From NCBI RefSeq assembly GCF_000378425.1, contig NZ_KB899817.1, positions 62,001 to 126,000 on the forward strand: a DNA stretch of 64,000 nt. Reading direction: 5' to 3'. The DNA comes from Cohnella laeviribosi DSM 21336 (GTDB lineage: Bacteria; Bacillota; Bacilli; Paenibacillales; Paenibacillaceae). Under the pieces are notes generated by a model. The model did not search any database. It was not told the origin of the DNA and saw nothing but the letters and a program-made list of their open reading frames with translations. Both the position numbers and the translations under genes were made by a program. Below are positions 18,096-25,983 of the stretch, in pieces (positions within the stretch are counted from its first letter, which is position 1; every line of letters starts with the position of its first letter).

Positions 18096-19571
18096 CTACG
18101 AATTTTTCGAGTACATTGCGGAAACGACGCCATTCATCCAGCTTTGCTGGCTTTGAAGCGTTGAAAGGGCCGTTTCCATTTGGGCAAACTTTTGTTTCAG
18201 CGCAGCTTCCTTGACGTCCAGACGAATTTGCATTTGTTCCATTTGATCGGTTATAAACGAAATTTCGGAATCATAGCCTTCGATTTTCGTTTTTAGAATG
18301 CCGTTTGAAGCACTGGACCAATTAAACAAGTTGTCGCTAAAAACGCGCGCGATCCCTTTCGATGTATCGGCTTCGTCATTGGCCAACAGCTTGTAAACGG
18401 CATCCGGGTCTTTTTTTAGAGCTTCGATGAACTTGTTTTTATCAAAAGACATCTTGCCCGTCATTTCGCTGGCCGACGTAGCCCCTTTATCGACTTCCAG
18501 ACCGATTTGGAATAAGTACTTCAGACTAAGATCGGATTTCCCGTCGGCTTTCGTACCCGCCTGAAGATTGACCCAGTTCCCCAGACTGGACAGAAGACTA
18601 TTTAATGTGGAATCGGCCGAAAGCGGGGTCCGATAATTGGAATCCGTAAACGACTTGGCCGAATTCACTGCATCAATAACGGCATTATAGGCATCGACAA
18701 AGGCGGATATCAAGCCTGCGACAGCTTCCGTATCGGTATCGACGGACACGGTTGTGGTGCCCGGCGCAACCAAAGAAAAGGAGACGTTCTCAATGACGCC
18801 TGCGACCGTATTGCTGCTGGAAGTGACAGTGACGCCGTTCACCGTAAAGTTTGCATCCGCCGCCTCTTGAACAACATTCTTTAGATTATTGCCAGCATCC
18901 ACTAATCCCAGCTTCTGCAAAGCAATGGAATCTCCGGTTATGCCATATGCCCCGGATCCTACTTTAATCGAATTTCCCGCGCCCGTATTTTTAGATGACA
19001 AAACGAGACTGACTTCAGTATCGCTTGTCTGCAAAAGGGATGCTGTCAAGTTGGCGCTGCCGGCATTAATCGCATTTTTAAGACTCGTCAAAAAGTCCTT
19101 ATCCGTGGCAGCGTCCGCAGCAAGTTGGCCCACATTAATCGTAACGTCATCGATCGTAATCGTCGCATCCGAGGCGATTCCGGCTTTCACGCTCGTACCG
19201 CTGCTGTTGACCGAATCCGTCCGAATAATGTGGTTTTGCGCAATATTGTTCACGACCACTTGATACGTTCCCTTAGCTGCGCCGGCTGAGCTAGAGACGT
19301 TCAGCACCTTCGTATCCGAACTGGTCGCCGCCGTCTTGGTCAGGTTGGACATGTACAGCAAATCGCTCGCCGCCGTACGCAGCGCGCTTACTTTCGTGTT
19401 CAAGGTGCGGAACAGCGACTGGATTTTGCCGTAATCGTTCTTGCGATTTTCCAAGGTGGTATAATTGGTTTTGTCGGAAGCCATTAAAGCCGAAATCAAC
19501 GTGTCCGTATCCAATTTGGAGAACAAGCCCGTCAAAGAAACCGAACTGGTGTTGACGCTGCTGACTGCCAT
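18096..19571 (-). CDS. fliD: Flagellar filament cap protein FliD (HAP2)
   Basis: Caps the filament tip and promotes flagellin folding. 491 residues. The FliD N-terminal domain (about 1-110) opens SLTGLFSKLDTDTLISALMASDK; the C-terminal domain (about 240-485) has LISAFVDAYNAVIDAVNSAKSF, PLSADSTLNSLLSSL, MSFDKNKFIEALKKDPDAVYKLL and a long terminal coiled coil. The middle (110-240) is the variable outer domain, Thr/Ser-rich. The ATG has a GAGG ribosome site. It sits between flaG and fliS in the standard order. Confidence 0.97.
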   Translation of the reverse strand: MAVSSVNTSSVSLTGLFSKLDTDTLISALMASDKTNYTTLENRKNDYGKIQSLFRTLNTKVSALRTAASDLLYMSNLTKTAATSSDTKVLNVSSSAGAAKGTYQVVVNNIAQNHIIRTDSVNSSGTSVKAGIASDATITIDDVTINVGQLAADAATDKDFLTSLKNAINAGSANLTASLLQTSDTEVSLVLSSKNTGAGNSIKVGSGAYGITGDSIALQKLGLVDAGNNLKNVVQEAADANFTVNGVTVTSSSNTVAGVIENVSFSLVAPGTTTVSVDTDTEAVAGLISAFVDAYNAVIDAVNSAKSFTDSNYRTPLSADSTLNSLLSSLGNWVNLQAGTKADGKSDLSLKYLFQIGLEVDKGATSASEMTGKMSFDKNKFIEALKKDPDAVYKLLANDEADTSKGIARVFSDNLFNWSSASNGILKTKIEGYDSEISFITDQMEQMQIRLDVKEAALKQKFAQMETALSTLQSQQSWMNGVVSAMYSKNS

Positions 19572-19604
19572 CTAGATTACCTCCTCTTTTGACCCTGACG
19601 GATC

Positions 19605-20000
19605 TTACAATTTCTTATCCATGAACAAGCCGATCATGTCCCGCATCTTAATGGACAAATCGATCAGGAATTCCGGCGGCATGCTCGCCACCACCTCTTG
19701 CGATTCTAAGTCGATCACTTCGACATAGGTTTGTTTGGCTTCTTCGTTATACCGGAAGCGGATTTGCTTCTCATAGGGTACCAGCGATTCGTTTACCTTT
19801 TTGAGTTCTTTTTCCAAACGTTCCTTGTCTTCATCCGAAAGGCTTTTGAAATCGAACTTGTTTTCCTTTTTGTTGTCGACAGTCCAATCTTCGCCCTGTT
19901 TTTTGGCGCTTTCGATCGATTTGAACGTTTCCTGGGATGCGGATCTGGCTGTATGCAGTTCGAAAGCGGAAATTCCATCTGCCGGTTGAACCCCGCTCAT
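19605..20000 (-). CDS. flaG: FlaG family protein
   Basis: The 131 residues have a low-complexity charged N-terminal half (about 25-85, predicted helical) and the compact FlaG domain at the C-terminus (IRFRYNEEAKQTYVEVIDLESQEVVASMPPEFLIDL). FlaG homologues influence filament length or are of unknown role. The ATG has AGGTGGG six bases upstream. Placed between csrA and fliD, equivalent to B. subtilis yvyC. Confidence 0.93.
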   Translation of the reverse strand: MSGVQPADGISAFELHTARSASQETFKSIESAKKQGEDWTVDNKKENKFDFKSLSDEDKERLEKELKKVNESLVPYEKQIRFRYNEEAKQTYVEVIDLESQEVVASMPPEFLIDLSIKMRDMIGLFMDKKL

Positions 20001-20011
20001 GTAGATCCCAC

Positions 20012-20260
20012 CTAATCCTTTTTATTGAATTTGTCGAACTTTTCCAAAAAGTGAATCAGTTGCTGGCCTTGTACGGCCGGTTGCCCCGCGAGCATATTTT
20101 CCTGACGGATGCTTTCGTACAATTCCTTGCGCAAAATCTGAACGTTGGCAGGAGCCGTGAATCCAAGCTTGACCGTCTCGCCTTCGACGGCCAAAACCTG
20201 CACCTCGATCTGATCCCCCAGCTTCACGATCTCTCCCACTTTTCGTTTAAGAACCAGCAT
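20012..20260 (-). CDS. csrA: Carbon storage regulator CsrA, translational repressor of hag
   Basis: RNA-binding dimer that blocks flagellin translation until FliW sequesters it. The 82 residues carry the canonical MLVLKRKVGEIVKLGD start and the RNA-binding LGFTAPANVQILRKELYE. The tail (55-82) is longer than in E. coli CsrA, as usual in Bacillota where the extension binds FliW. It begins 14 bases inside the fliW gene, so the two are translationally coupled. Confidence 0.98.
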   Translation of the reverse strand: MLVLKRKVGEIVKLGDQIEVQVLAVEGETVKLGFTAPANVQILRKELYESIRQENMLAGQPAVQGQQLIHFLEKFDKFNKKD

Positions 20261-20711
20261 CCGCCGCCCCCTCCTTACTGGCGCGAATAAGAGGATGCCG
20301 GATAGGCAGCTCCTGATCGTGAATGATAAATTGAACGCCCGACCGATGCGCCGGGGACAGCAAAACCGGGGCCTTCAAATTGACATAAACCTGGTCCTCG
20401 ATCACATTGACAATCAGCCAAGTCTCGACTTCCTCGGGGCGCTCCACCCCCAACAGTTCGGCCGTTTCGTCGTCAATGTGAAAGCCGTAATTGTCCACAA
20501 CTTGCGCCGCAGGAATGACGATGAAGCTGATCTGGGCATCGAGAGCATGTAAAATCGAAAAAGGGAAATTGTCAAGCTGGATGAGCGCATAGCGCCGGAT
20601 CTCCTGAAGACCGATAATCCCTTTTTCAAACCTGTAAATCTGCTCCTCGCTTATTTCCAGCGTTCCGTATCTTTCGCTATGAAAAGTCAAGGATTGTCGG
20701 CCTTGTGTCAC
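20247..20711 (-). CDS. fliW: Flagellar assembly factor FliW
   Basis: Antagonist of CsrA; it is itself titrated by cytoplasmic flagellin, which closes a feedback loop on hag translation. 154 residues, full FliW domain: the opening GTLEISEEQIYRFEKGIIGLQEIRRYALI, SILHALDAQISFIVIPA and the C-terminal NLKAPVLLSPAHRSGVQFI. The start is a GTG with GGAGG 11 bases upstream. Between yviE and csrA, as in B. subtilis. Confidence 0.97.
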   Translation of the reverse strand: MTQGRQSLTFHSERYGTLEISEEQIYRFEKGIIGLQEIRRYALIQLDNFPFSILHALDAQISFIVIPAAQVVDNYGFHIDDETAELLGVERPEEVETWLIVNVIEDQVYVNLKAPVLLSPAHRSGVQFIIHDQELPIRHPLIRASKEGAADAGS

Positions 20712-20735
20712 GCTTTCCGCTTCCTCCCGTAAAAC

Positions 20736-21206
20736 TCATTTTCCTTGCGGAACGCCAATTACGATCGTTCTCATGTTAAAGTCGATTTCCGGCGGATGTA
20801 CGCGAATGTCGATTTTCGCCGGCTGCCGCGGCAAAGCCGCAAGAACGACTTCCCGGTTCGAGTTGCGCATGTAGGTCTCAAAAGCGATTCGGCCGTAGAC
20901 ATTGCCCGGCTCCTTGTGAATGTCCCGAATGCGCCGGCCGTTATGGACCTTGTCGCTGATTCCCTGGGCATAAGTCTTTTCCGCTCTGTCCTTGATTTCC
21001 CGAAGGAAGGTGGAAGGACGCAGCACTCCCAGGTCCTCCCACACCCGCGTCATATCGATATCCATTTCGGCCGTATGAAACCGGATTTTCAAATCGGGAG
21101 GGGTATACCGAACGTTGGACTCCGACGGTCTGGATACCTGCCGCACGCGGGCTTGGACACGACTTACAAATTCGTCGCTCACCCGGATTCCCGCAATTTT
21201 ATCCAT
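20736..21206 (-). CDS. yviE: YviE/DUF6470 family flagellar-operon protein
   Basis: A 156-residue protein of unknown biochemical function that regularly lies between flgL and fliW in Bacillota. Two repeats of an aromatic/acidic beta motif are visible: PPDLKIRFHTAEMDIDMTRV near residue 45 and HPPEIDFNMRTIVI near the C-terminus. The middle carries many basic residues. No signal peptide. ATG with GGGGAG eight bases upstream. The identification rests on position plus these motifs. Confidence 0.85.
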   Translation of the reverse strand: MDKIAGIRVSDEFVSRVQARVRQVSRPSESNVRYTPPDLKIRFHTAEMDIDMTRVWEDLGVLRPSTFLREIKDRAEKTYAQGISDKVHNGRRIRDIHKEPGNVYGRIAFETYMRNSNREVVLAALPRQPAKIDIRVHPPEIDFNMRTIVIGVPQGK

Positions 21207-21235
21207 CGCCTCGTCTCCCCCCTTCTTCTGCGGAA

Positions 21236-22126
21236 TTATTTGATATAGTCAACCAGCGACACTCTCATAATTTGCGCGCCGGTCGCCAGCGCCGCCTGGA
21301 AGACGTTCTGCTTCAACTGCAGTTGCGTAATGGCGTCCGCATAGTCGACGTCGGCCACATTGGACCGAAGCGTTTGCAAGTTCACGATGTTCGACTCGAT
21401 GCGGCTCTCCATTAAGGTAAAACGGTTGGCCCTGGCGCCGATTTCGGCGCGCTGTACGGAGAAGCGGTCGGATGCGGCCAGAATTTTGTCGACATCGTCG
21501 TCCAGAGCGCTCGTGTTGTTGGTTTCCAAATGATCGATCAGATTGTCGAAGATTTTGAAGACATTGTCGTCGCTTCCGGCCTCGCCGAAAATTTTCTCTC
21601 CGGTAATGCTGACCGGCACTTGGACCAGGGGGCTGACGTTTAACTGGAACACACCGGGATCCGTCGACTCGTTCGCCGCGTTAGCCGAAGTATAGGGAGG
21701 CTGATCGGTTTTTTGCCCGTTAAACAGGTATCGTCCATTATACGTGCTGTTGCCGATCAAAACCATCTGTTCCCGTAGCTGCCTGATTTCCGCCGCGATC
21801 GTCTTCCGTTCCTCGGGAGTTATCGTGTCGTTGCGCGCCTGCAGCGTCAGCGTATGCGCCCGCTTCAGCAGATCGTCCGCCTGTTGCATAAGCGAATCCA
21901 TCGTATTCAGAATGCCGCTGCCGGTTTGTGCATTGGTTAAATACTGGTCGCTGCGGTTAAGTTCCGTATCGTACCGCATGACATAAGCGATTCCGACGGG
22001 ATCGTCGCTCGGTTTGCTGATCCGCTGGCCGGTCGCCAGCTTGTTTTGCCAATCGTAGATTCCCGTCTGGGTATTGCGCAAATTCGTCAGCAGCTGCGTG
22101 TACTGCATCGTACCCGTAATACGCAT
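21236..22126 (-). CDS. flgL: Hook-filament junction protein FlgL (HAP3)
   Basis: Joins hook to filament. 296 residues. Flagellin-like N-terminal helix (MRITGTMQYTQLLTNLRNTQTGIYDWQNKLATGQRISKPSDDPVGIA) and C-terminal helix (VADVDYADAITQLQLKQNVFQAALATGAQIMRVSLVDYIK) frame a short central domain. ATG with AGGAGGGTGG upstream. Follows flgK after 12 bp. Confidence 0.97.
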   Translation of the reverse strand: MRITGTMQYTQLLTNLRNTQTGIYDWQNKLATGQRISKPSDDPVGIAYVMRYDTELNRSDQYLTNAQTGSGILNTMDSLMQQADDLLKRAHTLTLQARNDTITPEERKTIAAEIRQLREQMVLIGNSTYNGRYLFNGQKTDQPPYTSANAANESTDPGVFQLNVSPLVQVPVSITGEKIFGEAGSDDNVFKIFDNLIDHLETNNTSALDDDVDKILAASDRFSVQRAEIGARANRFTLMESRIESNIVNLQTLRSNVADVDYADAITQLQLKQNVFQAALATGAQIMRVSLVDYIK

Positions 22127-22138
22127 TTATCCACCCTC

Positions 22139-23719
22139 CTACAAACCGACGCGGCCCGTTTGGTTAATGATCCGGTCGAGCATTTCGTCGATGGTCGTCA
22201 TCGCCCGGGCAGCCGCGTTGTATGCGTGCTGAAACTTGATGACATCGGTCATTTCCTCGTCCAGCGAAACTCCGCTCACTTCCTGCCTGCGGGTATCCGC
22301 CGCGTCCACCAGTTCCTGCTGGTTATTCATGTTTCGAAGCGCATTATCCGCGGTCGATCCCAATTGGCTGGTTACGGCGCGGAAGTAGTCGTCGATCGTC
22401 CCCGAGGTCAGATTCGTAATGCTGGCGGAGTAGGCGAACGACTTGTCCCGCAAAGTCGTAATCGCGTAGGCGATATCCCCGTTGCCCTTGATCGTCCTTT
22501 TCGTTCCGTCGGCCAAGGTCTCGTATCTGCCGGAAGCGGCGATTTTGCTTGTGTCGTCGGCAATGACGGGATTCAGCCGGATGTTGCTCATATTGAAATC
22601 GGTGCTGCCGTCCGAAGTCGTGAAGAAGTCGATGCCTGCGGGCGTCGGATCGGAGGTTCCATAACCGAGTCTATGAAGGCCATTAATGCCGTTTACGGTC
22701 AGCTCGACGGAGGAGACGATTTTGGAACCGGCGGGAATGATCGTTCCGGCGGGAATGACCGTTCCGTCGTCCAGCGTTACGTCGTTATTCGCCGTCAACG
22801 GTTGGGAGGTCGTATAGCCGTTGGCCAGCGTTACCGTGACGGCTCCGCCAACCAGGGTCTTGACCAGCGCGTTCAGCTCGTCACGGATTTGCGCGATATC
22901 CGCCTTCGCCTGCACGTATCCGGCCAGCTCTCCGGAAGTCGCGTTCGCCGCGATGTCCGCCGTTACCGTGGCGGCCTGGTCGTTGGCCACGACCTGCGTC
23001 CCGGCGATGCTCAACGTAAAGTCGCCCGCCGGCGTTTCGGCATATTCGATGTTTACGATCGAAGACAATTGATCCAGCAGCACGTCGCGTTGGTCGCGAT
23101 AGTCGTTCGCGTTGGCGCCGAGCGACTCGGCTCTGCGGATGTAGTCGTTCAACTGCGCGATATTGGCCAGCATCGTATTGACCGCGGATACCTTGGTGGC
23201 GATGCTGCTGTCGATGTCCCGTTCCAGGGCGGTAAGCGACTCGTCGACTTGCTTGAACGTATCGACCATGTTGGTCGCTTTGGCGATGACGTCGACCCTG
23301 GCGCTGAGCAGCGTCGGGTCCCGGTTCAGCACTTCCCAGGAGTTCCAGAAATCATCTATAACGCCGCGAATCCCGTCGTCCGACGGCTCGTTCAAAATCG
23401 CCTGAATGGAGTCCAGGTTGGCGTTGCGGATCTTCCAGTAGCCCAGTCCCTGGTTTTCGCGCCGATACTGCGTGTCCAAATAATTTTCGCGGATGCGGGT
23501 AATGCTGTCCGCCTGCACGCCGGTGCCGATTTGCCCGACCGTCGTGCTGCGCTGCATGCCGACCGCTTCCTGAGGACGGGTAGCCGACAGGTTCACGCGC
23601 TGTCTCGTATAGCCGACCGTACTGGCGTTGGCGATGTTGTGCCCTGCGGTCTGCATTGCCAACGTTTGCGTCAGCAGAGCGCGCTTGGTCGTCTCAAGAC
23701 CCAGAAATGAAGATGGCAT
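22139..23719 (-). CDS. flgK: Hook-filament junction protein FlgK (HAP1)
   Basis: 526 residues. The N-terminal FLG_bbr-like domain (FLGLETTKRALLTQTLAMQTAGHNIANASTVGYTRQRVNLSATRP), a long helical FlgK core with NRDPTLLSARVDVIAKATNMVD, a variable beta domain (about 265-420), and the C-terminal EEMTDVIKFQHAYNAAARAMTTIDEMLDRIINQTGRVGL are all present. Secreted through the flagellar export gate with FlgN as chaperone, which is encoded just upstream. Confidence 0.97.
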   Translation of the reverse strand: MPSSFLGLETTKRALLTQTLAMQTAGHNIANASTVGYTRQRVNLSATRPQEAVGMQRSTTVGQIGTGVQADSITRIRENYLDTQYRRENQGLGYWKIRNANLDSIQAILNEPSDDGIRGVIDDFWNSWEVLNRDPTLLSARVDVIAKATNMVDTFKQVDESLTALERDIDSSIATKVSAVNTMLANIAQLNDYIRRAESLGANANDYRDQRDVLLDQLSSIVNIEYAETPAGDFTLSIAGTQVVANDQAATVTADIAANATSGELAGYVQAKADIAQIRDELNALVKTLVGGAVTVTLANGYTTSQPLTANNDVTLDDGTVIPAGTIIPAGSKIVSSVELTVNGINGLHRLGYGTSDPTPAGIDFFTTSDGSTDFNMSNIRLNPVIADDTSKIAASGRYETLADGTKRTIKGNGDIAYAITTLRDKSFAYSASITNLTSGTIDDYFRAVTSQLGSTADNALRNMNNQQELVDAADTRRQEVSGVSLDEEMTDVIKFQHAYNAAARAMTTIDEMLDRIINQTGRVGL

Positions 23720-23792
23720 TGGGCAACGTCCTTTCCCCGAATAGGATGGTTAGCATTCGATGATCAAGTTTTGTTATGCCTTTCGTTATGCG

Positions 23793-24290
23793 TCATGCCT
23801 TGAAGTCGTACAGCCCGTTCCGGCTCGTCGGCGCGGGCGTCTGGGAGGGGGCCTGGTAGACGGCCTGTTCCGGAACGCCCGTCAGCAAGTCCAGCGACAG
23901 TTCAACGAAGTCGAGCGCTTGCCTCGTCAACGCCTGGTTCAGATCGTTGAGCTCCCTCAGCTTTGCGGCCTGCTCCAGCAATCGGTCGATCCAACCTTCA
24001 ATGGCGGTTTTGTCTTCCGGACTGGTGACCATCCTTGCCACCTCGGTCAGCGTAAGAGGCTCTCCGCGGCTGATGCCTAAAGCGCGCTGAAACGCGAGAA
24101 TCGCCTGCGTCCGGGCGTGCTCCGCTTCGGACATTTTTTTGAGCAGCCTTGACTCCTTCGCCATTACCAAGGTCAGCTCGTTCAATTGATTCTGAACGAT
24201 GCAGTCTTTCTTTTGCTTGGCCAAGTCGATCAACGCTTCATACAGCTCGTGCGTCAGTTGAAGAGATTCCTGAAGCTCCCGTAGGCTCAC
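23793..24290 (-). CDS. flgN: FlgN-family flagellar export chaperone
   Basis: Chaperone for FlgK and FlgL. The 165 residues are helical and acidic, opening with LRELQESLQLTHELYEALIDLAKQKK, ending with a disordered Pro/Ser/Thr tail after residue 145. The GTG at 24290 lies six bases after AGGGGG. The in-frame ATG two codons earlier directly abuts that ribosome site and is less likely. Between flgM and flgK. Confidence 0.9.
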   Translation of the reverse strand: MSLRELQESLQLTHELYEALIDLAKQKKDCIVQNQLNELTLVMAKESRLLKKMSEAEHARTQAILAFQRALGISRGEPLTLTEVARMVTSPEDKTAIEGWIDRLLEQAAKLRELNDLNQALTRQALDFVELSLDLLTGVPEQAVYQAPSQTPAPTSRNGLYDFKA

Positions 24291-24303
24291 GCGCATCCCC
24301 CTG

Positions 24304-24576
24304 TCATTGTCCCCTCAGAAACGGAAGCAGCTTCTCGGCGATTTTGCCTGCGTCCAAATAGTACGTTCCGGAGGAAACCTCCTTCTTCAGCATCTCGATC
24401 CGCTTGGCGCGGTCGATCTCTTTCAGGTTCCCTTGCGCTCCCAACAATTCTTTCGCTTCTTCGGAGATCTGCACCTCGTCCTTGCGGCTTCCTCCCGAAG
24501 CGCTGCGGGTACGGGCGTCGTAGGTCGTATGATAATGGTTGAACAACGCAATGCGCTGCGATTCGTTGACTTTCAA
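24304..24576 (-). CDS. flgM: Anti-sigma-D factor FlgM
   Basis: Holds sigma-D inactive until the hook-basal body is complete and FlgM is exported. The 90 residues carry the disordered N-terminus and the C-terminal FlgM helices (RKDEVQISEEAKELL, DRAKRIEMLKKEVSSGTYYLDAGKIAEKLL). The start is taken as TTG at 24576, five bases after GAGGTGA, giving MKVNESQ as in other FlgM. The GTG three codons earlier is part of the ribosome site. It has its own sigma-D promoter, overlapping a terminator. Confidence 0.93.
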   Translation of the reverse strand: MKVNESQRIALFNHYHTTYDARTRSASGGSRKDEVQISEEAKELLGAQGNLKEIDRAKRIEMLKKEVSSGTYYLDAGKIAEKLLPFLRGQ

Positions 24577-24602
24577 ATCGATCACCTCAAGTGCGGATCC
24601 GA

Positions 24603-24641
24603 AAAATAAAAAAACCGATAATCTTATAGAAGTATTATCGG
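24603..24641 (-). terminator. Intrinsic terminator after yvyF, overlapping the flgM promoter
   Basis: Minus strand CCGATAAT (24641-24634), 11-base loop, ATTATCGG (24622-24615), followed by TTTTTTTATTTTT. It can stop transcripts arriving from yvyF. Transcripts that start at the overlapping sigma-D promoter begin inside the loop and lack the 5' arm, so they should escape. Confidence 0.75.
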
Positions 24642-24661
24642 TTGGGCATTCTTAAATTTTA
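24635..24661 (-). promoter_or_regulatory. Sigma-D promoter of flgM
   Basis: Minus strand TAAA (24661-24658), exactly 15 bp, ACCGATAA (24642-24635): perfect -35 and 7/8 of GCCGATAA. The predicted start, about 24628, is 50 nt before the flgM start codon. Its -10 is also the 5' arm of the terminator at 24603-24641. Confidence 0.85.
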
Positions 24662-24708
24662 ATAGATGCATGAAAAGCCTTGCAAATCTCGTACGGCAGG
24701 ACGAACGG

Positions 24709-25122
24709 TCAGCGGTCTTTGGGCCAGTTGTTGATCTGGTAGGCGCTCTCGGATCGTGCATGATCGCTCTGGCGGTCCGACGATTTCCCCTCGCTGGCCA
24801 GGCGAACCTGTTTGCTCAGTCGGGTCCGGCAGTTATCACACATATTCCCTTCCCGAATCAGCACGCCGCATACTTCACACGGATAGGACATGTTCGGAGC
24901 GTTGTAAAGCGATATGCGCCCTTCCTTGATGAACTTGGTAATCTGCCTGATCGTGACTCCCGTCGCATCGGACAATTCCGTGATCGTGGCGCCTCTATGT
25001 TTGCGCAGATATTCTGCGCAAGCCTCGTATTCTTTCTCAATGACCTTTACGCAGCTGGGACATATATCTCGAAAATGGCGGGCAAACAATTTTCCGCAGC
25101 GGGGGCAATTCGCCAGTTCCAT
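24709..25122 (-). CDS. yvyF: YvyF/TIGR03826 flagellar-operon zinc protein
   Basis: 137 residues with two zinc-type Cys clusters: CPRCGKLF...CPSC near the N-terminus and CEVCG...CDNC around residues 82-99. Between them lies a small helix-turn-helix-like segment (TITELSDATGVTIRQITKFIKEGRIS). A regulatory role is often assumed but unproven. The start ATG at 25122 has GGAGGGG eight bases upstream. A longer frame to 25182 has no ribosome site and is not conserved in type. Between comFC and flgM as in B. subtilis. Confidence 0.9.
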   Translation of the reverse strand: MELANCPRCGKLFARHFRDICPSCVKVIEKEYEACAEYLRKHRGATITELSDATGVTIRQITKFIKEGRISLYNAPNMSYPCEVCGVLIREGNMCDNCRTRLSKQVRLASEGKSSDRQSDHARSESAYQINNWPKDR

Positions 25123-25194
25123 TTCAATGACCCCTCCAGTCTCGGCGACAGCGACGCGATCGCATAGGCCACCTCTCGACAATGCTTATACTAA

Positions 25195-25222
25195 TATTTA
25201 CAAGAAAATGCCATGATGTCAA
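25195..25222 (-). promoter_or_regulatory. Possible sigma-A promoter of yvyF
   Basis: Minus strand TTGACA, 16 bp, TAAATA. The -35 overlaps the comFC stop codon. It would give yvyF a leader of about 65 nt. Confidence 0.45.
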
Positions 25223-25983
25223 GAACGGGCCCACAACAATCCGTAAATTTTACAGGAAGGGTAGGCTTTTCGTATGACGTACGCGCATTCGTTTATCGTG
25301 CTTCCGGTCGTATAAATATCGTCGACTAATATAATATTCCGTTCCTTGCCGTCGTCCAGCAAAGCGACCGGACCGGCTGCGGCAAAGCTGCCTCTCATGT
25401 TTTCAAGCCGGTCGCCCCGGCCTTTAAAGCTTTGCTTGTCCGTATGGCGGACGCGCCGGAGGAGCGGCAAATAGGGGATTCGGTACCACCGGGCGATCCG
25501 CAAAGCCATGCGTTCCGCCTGGTTGAATCCCCGTTCCCGAAGGCGCTCGTCGGCAAGCGGAACGGCGGCCACCGCGAAGGCCGTTACCCGGCTCAACAGC
25601 CGTTCCGCCGGCAGCGCCAGCATCGCCGCCAGGACAGGCTCCAGCCGTTCAAGGCCCCGATATTTGTACAGCGCCAGCCAGTCCCGCATGACCGCGTCGT
25701 AACGAACAGCGGCACGGCAGCATTGAAAATGCCGGACGGAGCGGCGCAGACAATCGCCGCAGCGGTCGGGACGGCCGCAAATGGAGCAGGCCGCAATGTC
25801 GATCCAGGGGATGGCGCGCATGCAGTCGCCGCATAAGGACGATAAGGCTTGCCGTGCGGCGGCATGCCGAATGGGAACGGGCAGCGGAGGCGCCCCGTCG
25901 CGGCGGTCCCGCCCGCAGACCGGGCAGCTGCCGTTGTGCGGGCTAAACCAGCGGTACATGCGTTCAAGCCATTCCCCTTTCAT
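25219..25983 (-). CDS. comFC: ComFC, phosphoribosyltransferase-fold competence protein
   Basis: Needed for DNA uptake and transformation, partner of ComFA. 254 residues. N-terminal zinc clusters (CPVCGRD, CGDC, CSICGRPDRCGDC; about residues 18-80) and a C-terminal PRTase domain with FNQAERMALRIA, RVRHTDKQSFKGRGDRLENM and the PRPP loop ILVDDIYTTGSTINEC. The ATG at 25983 overlaps the comFA stop as ATGA and has GGAGG ten bases upstream. The open frame continues 69 codons upstream inside comFA but without family similarity. comFB is absent between them. Confidence 0.94.
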   Translation of the reverse strand: MKGEWLERMYRWFSPHNGSCPVCGRDRRDGAPPLPVPIRHAAARQALSSLCGDCMRAIPWIDIAACSICGRPDRCGDCLRRSVRHFQCCRAAVRYDAVMRDWLALYKYRGLERLEPVLAAMLALPAERLLSRVTAFAVAAVPLADERLRERGFNQAERMALRIARWYRIPYLPLLRRVRHTDKQSFKGRGDRLENMRGSFAAAGPVALLDDGKERNIILVDDIYTTGSTINECAYVIRKAYPSCKIYGLLWARS

